Below, one piece after another: positions 15,083 to 18,943 of a stretch of DNA of 18,943 bases (position 1 is the stretch's first letter; each line of letters starts with the position of its first letter). Below the pieces are notes generated by a model. The model worked only from the letters and a program-made list of their open reading frames with translations, was not told the origin of the DNA and did not search any database. Both the position numbers and the translations under genes were made by a program. The stretch lies in assembly GCA_946481205.1 (NCBI GenBank), contig CAMLNB010000045.1:1-18943 (forward strand). Reading direction: 5' to 3'. The stretch is from an uncultured Kangiella sp. GTDB lineage: Bacteria > Pseudomonadota > Gammaproteobacteria > Enterobacterales > DSM-103792.

Positions 15083-16475
15083 ATTGCGGTGATTTTGTAG
15101 CGGCGCTGATTTCGTTGGCTTTGTTTCCGAGATTGTTCTCGGGTTTGTCGCCGAGTTTGTCACCGACTCGGGGCAACGACGGCGGTTCGCCGGTGATCAA
15201 CCGGGCACCGCGCTGAAAGGTCAGCCAATGCCAACCCCAGTTCAGAAACGCGCTGAGCCGGCTGCGGAAACCGACCAAGCCGTAAATATGCAGCACCCAC
15301 CAGAACCACCAGGCGAAAAAGCCGCTCTGTTTCCACCAGCCAATTTCGGCAATGGCCGAGGCGCGGCCAATGGTCGCCATCGAACCAAGATGGCGGTATT
15401 TGAATGGCTGGCGCGGATTCGCGTCGCCGCGCACTTCGGCGGCGATCTGGCGGGCAACATGCCGGCCCGATTGCGTTGCACCCTGCGCCATGCCGGGCAC
15501 TTCCTTGCCGTCGCTGAACATCTTCGCGGTATCGCCAACCACGAACACATGCGGATGCGCCGGCAAACTCAGATCCGGCCGCACCTCAACCCGGCCGGCG
15601 CGATCACGGCTGACAGCCAAATCGCTGACCAAAGCCGAGGCTTGCACGCCCGCTGCCCACAGCACGGTGCGCGCGGCGAGCTGCTCACCATCGCCGAGCG
15701 TCACCGCCTGTTCACTGACGGCAGTAACGCGCTGATTGGTGCGCACTTCGACGCCCAGCTTTTGTAACGCCGTTTCGGCATCGGCCGACAGTTTCGGATC
15801 AAACGTCGACAACAAACGCTCGCGCCCTTCAACCAACACCACACGCACCGCGCGCGGATCGGTCTGGCGAAAATCGTCTTTCAAGGTGTGCCGGCCAATT
15901 TCCGCCAAGGCACCCGCAAGCTCGACACCGGTCGGCCCGCCACCAATGACAACAAAGGTTTGCCACGCCTGCTGCGCGGCCGGGTCGCTTTCACGCTCGG
16001 CGGCTTCATAGGCCAGAAACACCCGCCGGCGGATATCGAGCGCGTCTTCAATCGATTTCAAACCGGGCGCATGCGGCGCCCACTGATCGTTGCCAAAATA
16101 GGAATGACTGGCGCCGGTGGCGATGATCAAGTAATCAAAGTTCAACATGCCGTTATCGAGCTCAATGCGTTTTTCCGCCAAAGCAATGTGCTTGGCTTCA
16201 GCGAGCAAGACTTGAACGTTTTTCTGATCGCGCAGAATCGCGCGGATGGGGTAGGCGATGTCGCTGGGGTTCAGCGCCGCCATCGCGACTTGATACAACA
16301 GTGGCTGAAACAGATGATGATTGCGCCGATCGATCAAGGTGATGCGAACCGGTGCATCGGCCAGCGTTTTTGCCGCCGACAGGCCGGCAAAGCCGGCACC
16401 GATGATAACCACATGCGGCCGCGGCGCAACACCACCGCGGTCGCGCATTCCCGAGCGTGCTGCTGGCACTTGCAT
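15081..16475 (-). CDS. ndh: Type II NADH:quinone oxidoreductase (NDH-2)
   Basis: A 464-residue single-subunit flavoprotein that oxidises NADH and reduces quinone at the inner-membrane surface without pumping protons. The ATG at 16475 has AGGAG 7 bases upstream, which decides the start although the frame is open to 16805. The FAD-binding motif GAGFAG is at 26-31. The second dinucleotide motif GGGPTGVELAG is at 178-188. FVVGD at 311-315 is the second FAD contact, and AQGATQSG at 330-337 is the quinone-site signature of the family. A Trp/Phe-rich segment at about 386-420 is the likely membrane anchor. The last 30 residues are a polar tail with degenerate repeats of the form LGDK/LGNK, longer than needed for the fold. 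The gene diverges from the decarboxylase gene and converges on the AraC-type gene. Confidence 0.92.
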   Translation of the reverse strand: MQVPAARSGMRDRGGVAPRPHVVIIGAGFAGLSAAKTLADAPVRITLIDRRNHHLFQPLLYQVAMAALNPSDIAYPIRAILRDQKNVQVLLAEAKHIALAEKRIELDNGMLNFDYLIIATGASHSYFGNDQWAPHAPGLKSIEDALDIRRRVFLAYEAAERESDPAAQQAWQTFVVIGGGPTGVELAGALAEIGRHTLKDDFRQTDPRAVRVVLVEGRERLLSTFDPKLSADAETALQKLGVEVRTNQRVTAVSEQAVTLGDGEQLAARTVLWAAGVQASALVSDLAVSRDRAGRVEVRPDLSLPAHPHVFVVGDTAKMFSDGKEVPGMAQGATQSGRHVARQIAAEVRGDANPRQPFKYRHLGSMATIGRASAIAEIGWWKQSGFFAWWFWWVLHIYGLVGFRSRLSAFLNWGWHWLTFQRGARLITGEPPSLPRVGDKLGDKPENNLGNKANEISAATKSPQ

Positions 16476-16510
16476 GCGCCTTCTCCTGCTCTTGCCGGGT
16501 TGGCGCGCGC

Positions 16511-16539
16511 ATTTTAGCCCTGTTGCTTTCTCATCACCA
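16511..16539 (-). promoter_or_regulatory. Putative sigma-70 promoter of the NDH-2 gene
   Basis: Read on the minus strand, TGGTGA (16539-16534) and TAAAAT (16516-16511) are 17 bases apart. The -10 matches five of six consensus bases. Transcription would start near 16504, leaving a leader of about 28 bases that contains the AGGAG site. Confidence 0.45.
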
Positions 16540-16634
16540 TTAGTCCACCTGCATAAGCATTCATTGTGGCCGTTGGCATGGCCCGGCAAAGGCCGTAAGC
16601 TCCTGCCATTGTCGGTCGCCATGAGTGTTGCAAC

Positions 16635-18059
16635 GTGACTCCGGAACAGTTTCGCCAGTATGGCCATCAACTGATCGATTGGCTGGCCGATCAGCGCAGC
16701 CAGATCTACAGCGGCACACCACCGGTGATGGCGCCGGTCGCGCCGGGGGCGCTGCGCCAGCAACTCCCCACCACGCCGCCGCAACAGCCGGAACCGTTCG
16801 AGCATGTGCTTGCCGATATGCAGCGCTTGTTGCTACCGCATTGCTCGCATTTTCTGCACCCATCGTTCTTCGGTTACTTCCCGTCCAATGGCGAGCTCAG
16901 CAGTGTGCTCGGTGATTTGGTATCGACCGGTTTGGGTCAGCTTGGCTTGAACTGGCAGTCGAGTCCGGCACTGACGGAAATTGAAGAAGTGACAACCGAC
17001 TGGTTGCGGCAACTGCTCGGTTTGTCCGAGGCCTGGCAAGGCGTTATCCAAGACACGGCATCAACCTCAACCTTGGTTGCCTTGCTCAGCGCGCGCGAGC
17101 GCAGCAGTGATTACGCGGCGACCCGCAGTGGGTTGCAGCAAGTGCACAAACCGCTGGTGATCTACACCTCGGCGCAGGCACATAGCTCGGTGCACAAAGC
17201 CGTGTTACTCGCCGGTTTTGGTAAACAATACATGCGGTTGATTGAAACCGATGCCGCTTACGCCATGAAACCGGACGCGCTGCAACGAGCGATTCAAGCG
17301 GACCTCGACAACGGTTTGCAACCTTGCGCGATCATCGCCAGCGTCGGTACCACCGGCACCACCGCCATTGATCCACTGGAGCCCATCGCCGCGCTGGCCG
17401 AGCATCATCAGATCTGGCTGCATGTTGATTGCGCGCTGGCCGGTTCAGCGATGATTCTGCCGGAATGCCGTCATCTGTTCAGCGGCATCGAACGCGCCGA
17501 TTCGCTGGTGCTGAATCCACACAAATGGCTTGGCGTCGCGTTCGACTGCTCAACGTATTATGTGCGCGATCCGCAGCATCTGATCCGGGTCATGTCGTCG
17601 AACCCTAGTTATCTGCAAACCGCGGCCGATGGCAGCGCGAAAAATTACCGCGACTGGGGCATTCCGCTCGGCCGTCGTTTCCGCGCGCTGAAACTGTGGT
17701 TGCTGCTGCGCGAACAAGGCGTGGAAGGGCTGCAAGCGCGCCTGCGCCGCGATCTCGCCAATGCGCAATGGTTTGCCCAACAAATTGATCAGGCCGCACA
17801 GTGGCAACGGCTGGCGCCGGTACCACTGCAAACGATCTGTGTCCGCCACGAACCGCCGGGTCTCGAAGCCGAAGCGCTTGATCAACACACGCTGGCCTGG
17901 GTCAATCGCATCAATGCTTCCGGCCGTGCATATCTGACGCCCTCGCAACTCGATGGTCGCTGGATGGTGCGGGTCTCGATCGGTGCGCTGTCAACCGAGC
18001 GAGCGCATGTCGAAGCCTTGTGGCAGCTGATGCGGACCGAAGCGGAGCGCAGCCAATGA
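16635..18059 (+). CDS. PLP-dependent amino-acid decarboxylase (aromatic-L-amino-acid decarboxylase family, group II)
   Basis: A 474-residue fold-type I enzyme expected to remove CO2 from an L-amino acid to give an amine in the cytoplasm. The GTG at 16635 is the only good start: an in-frame stop lies at 16596, and the family's N-terminus (MTPEQFRQYGHQLIDWLADQ) begins here. The ribosome binding site is poor. Active-site residues by family alignment are H183 (QAHSSVHKA, stacks on PLP), D265 (HVD, binds the pyridine nitrogen), K297 (NPHKWLG, forms the Schiff base) and Y338 (NYRDWGIPLGRR). Y338 fits a true decarboxylase rather than an aldehyde synthase, where Phe is typical. The substrate-pocket region FFGYFPSNGELSSV and the sequence HVDCALAGS differ from the animal enzymes, so the amino acid cannot be named. 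Aromatic substrates are a guess from the family. The next gene overlaps it by 4 bases. Confidence 0.92.
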   Translation: MTPEQFRQYGHQLIDWLADQRSQIYSGTPPVMAPVAPGALRQQLPTTPPQQPEPFEHVLADMQRLLLPHCSHFLHPSFFGYFPSNGELSSVLGDLVSTGLGQLGLNWQSSPALTEIEEVTTDWLRQLLGLSEAWQGVIQDTASTSTLVALLSARERSSDYAATRSGLQQVHKPLVIYTSAQAHSSVHKAVLLAGFGKQYMRLIETDAAYAMKPDALQRAIQADLDNGLQPCAIIASVGTTGTTAIDPLEPIAALAEHHQIWLHVDCALAGSAMILPECRHLFSGIERADSLVLNPHKWLGVAFDCSTYYVRDPQHLIRVMSSNPSYLQTAADGSAKNYRDWGIPLGRRFRALKLWLLLREQGVEGLQARLRRDLANAQWFAQQIDQAAQWQRLAPVPLQTICVRHEPPGLEAEALDQHTLAWVNRINASGRAYLTPSQLDGRWMVRVSIGALSTERAHVEALWQLMRTEAERSQ

Positions 18060-18571
18060 CCAGAGCGATACTGCAAACCGAGCGCTTGACACTCAGTCGC
18101 CTGAGCGAAGCGGACAGTGCGTTCTTGCTTGAACTGCTGAATCAGCCATCGTTCCTGCGCTTTATCGGTGACAAGCAAGTACGCAATGAAGAGGATGCCA
18201 AACGCTATTTGCGCGAGGGCCCGGATGCGATGTTCGAGCGCTATGGTTTCTGTTTGTACCGGATGGCACTGAAAGGCAGCGATGTGCCGATTGGCATGTG
18301 CGGTTTATTGAAACGCGAGCAGCTGGAAGCGCCGGATATCGGCTTTGCCGTGCTGACAGCCTATGAAGCGCAGGGCTACACCTTTGAAGCGGCGCAGGCG
18401 GTACTGCGCTACAGCTTCGACACGCTTGGCGTGACGCGGGTGCTCGGTATTGCCAATCAGGACAATGTCGCCTCGCATCGTCTGCTGGCAAAACTGGGTA
18501 TGCGCTACCAAGGTACGCGTATCGTGTATCCGGGTGAGCCGGAATTGGCCTGGTTTGCTATTGATCGCTAG
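18056..18571 (+). CDS. GNAT-family N-acetyltransferase (RimJ/RimL type)
   Basis: A 171-residue acetyl-CoA-dependent transferase. It opens with ILQTERLTLSRLSEADSAFL, the typical first strand and helix of RimJ/RimL-like acetyltransferases. IGMCGLLKRE and DIGFAVLTAYEAQGYTFEAAQAVL follow; the latter carries the acetyl-CoA pyrophosphate loop. ANQDNVASHRLLAKLGMRYQG is the conserved Asn and C-terminal motif. The ATG at 18056 overlaps the decarboxylase stop as ATGA, so the two are probably translationally coupled. The substrate is not evident. Context makes the amine from the decarboxylase one candidate; a ribosomal protein or other amine is equally possible. Confidence 0.9.
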   Translation: MTRAILQTERLTLSRLSEADSAFLLELLNQPSFLRFIGDKQVRNEEDAKRYLREGPDAMFERYGFCLYRMALKGSDVPIGMCGLLKREQLEAPDIGFAVLTAYEAQGYTFEAAQAVLRYSFDTLGVTRVLGIANQDNVASHRLLAKLGMRYQGTRIVYPGEPELAWFAIDR

Positions 18572-18840
18572 GTGTATGGTGGCGGCCGCTCAACGGTATG
18601 GCGGCCTGCTCTGACCAGCCAACGCAAAAACATGATTGGCGCGATCCAGATTTGGCCATCCAGTCAGCGCAACAATTCGTAACAGTGTGCAAATCACCAT
18701 GAGTCACGCTGCGATTTCGGGCTATGCTCGGGCGCTTTTGTGTTTCTGAGCAACACCTAACTGACGACAGCGGGCCATACGCCTGCTCGTTGGTAGCAAG
18801 TTCTGTCTCACTGTTTTATTCACGCTAATCGGAGAACCCC

Positions 18841-18943
18841 ATGTCCTGGTGGAAAGTTTCTGCACTTGCGCTGGCAGTTGCCGGCACGGTCCACGCCAAG
18901 GAAGACGACAAGAAGAAATGGGATGTCAACAACCCGCCCGGTG
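18841..18943 (+). CDS. Exported protein, N-terminal fragment; probable PD40/TolB-like amidohydrolase
   Basis: The window ends after 34 codons. GGAGA lies 5 bases before the ATG. A short signal peptide (SWWKVSALALAVAGTVHA) is followed by a charged stretch EDDKKKW and then DVNNPPG. This 'KWDVNNPPG' opening resembles secreted amidohydrolases with TolB-like beta-propeller (PD40) repeats, where it leads into the first propeller blade. No catalytic residue is visible, so the function is tentative. The 269 bases before it (18572-18840) contain no gene and no clear terminator for the acetyltransferase gene. Confidence 0.6.
   Translation, partial: MSWWKVSALALAVAGTVHAKEDDKKKWDVNNPPG

Noticed and set aside
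16476..16805. Upstream extension of the NDH-2 frame
   Set aside because: AGGAG lies directly before the ATG at 16475, and the extension is Arg-rich and overlaps the divergent promoter region and decarboxylase start.
18572..18720. Terminator after the acetyltransferase gene
   Set aside because: Short GC-rich symmetry (GGCGGCCGC and CGGCC) is present but there is no good stem followed by a T-run.

Overview
The window reads as chromosomal DNA of a GC-rich gammaproteobacterium, probably free-living and aerobic. The evidence is the gene types: two inner-membrane RND efflux pumps with adaptors, cytochrome c5-type proteins, a type II NADH dehydrogenase, the start of a rhombosortase-like gene and a tRNA-Arg with encoded CCA. 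The genus cannot be fixed from the sequence alone. There is no sign of a phage, insertion sequence, CRISPR array or integron. Most of it is ordinary core and household content in short transcription units.

Layout. Positions 1-2339 (minus strand) hold an exported VIT/VWA adhesion-type protein with a Gly-rich, hydrophobic, basic C-terminal tail. Just downstream is the start of a rhomboid-family protease, cut by the window edge, that looks like rhombosortase. Positions 2716-2834 hold tRNA-Arg(CCG) (minus strand) and its terminator, a perfect 21-bp inverted repeat whose outer part includes the tRNA CCA end. Positions 3132-7320 (plus strand) are an adaptor and RND transporter operon. Positions 7422-11996 (minus strand) are a second, convergent adaptor and RND operon, whose transporter carries an unusual membrane-spanning C-terminal extension. 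No outer-membrane channel gene is present, so both pumps presumably share a TolC-type channel encoded elsewhere.

Positions 12328-13347 (plus strand) hold two related cytochrome c5-like proteins, one with an ordinary signal peptide and one a lipoprotein, with a terminator between them. Positions 13443-14864 (plus strand) encode a many-pass membrane protein fused to an AraC-type DNA-binding domain. Positions 15081-16475 (minus strand) encode a type II NADH dehydrogenase, which feeds electrons to quinone. Diverging from it, 16635-18571 (plus strand) encode a PLP-dependent amino-acid decarboxylase of the aromatic-L-amino-acid decarboxylase family and a GNAT acetyltransferase overlapping it by 4 bp. 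The last 103 bases start an exported protein that resembles PD40/TolB-like amidohydrolases.

The observations most worth a second look are the VIT/VWA plus rhombosortase pairing, the extended RND transporter, the membrane-bound AraC regulator and the coupled decarboxylase-acetyltransferase pair. None is strong enough by itself to be called a new system.
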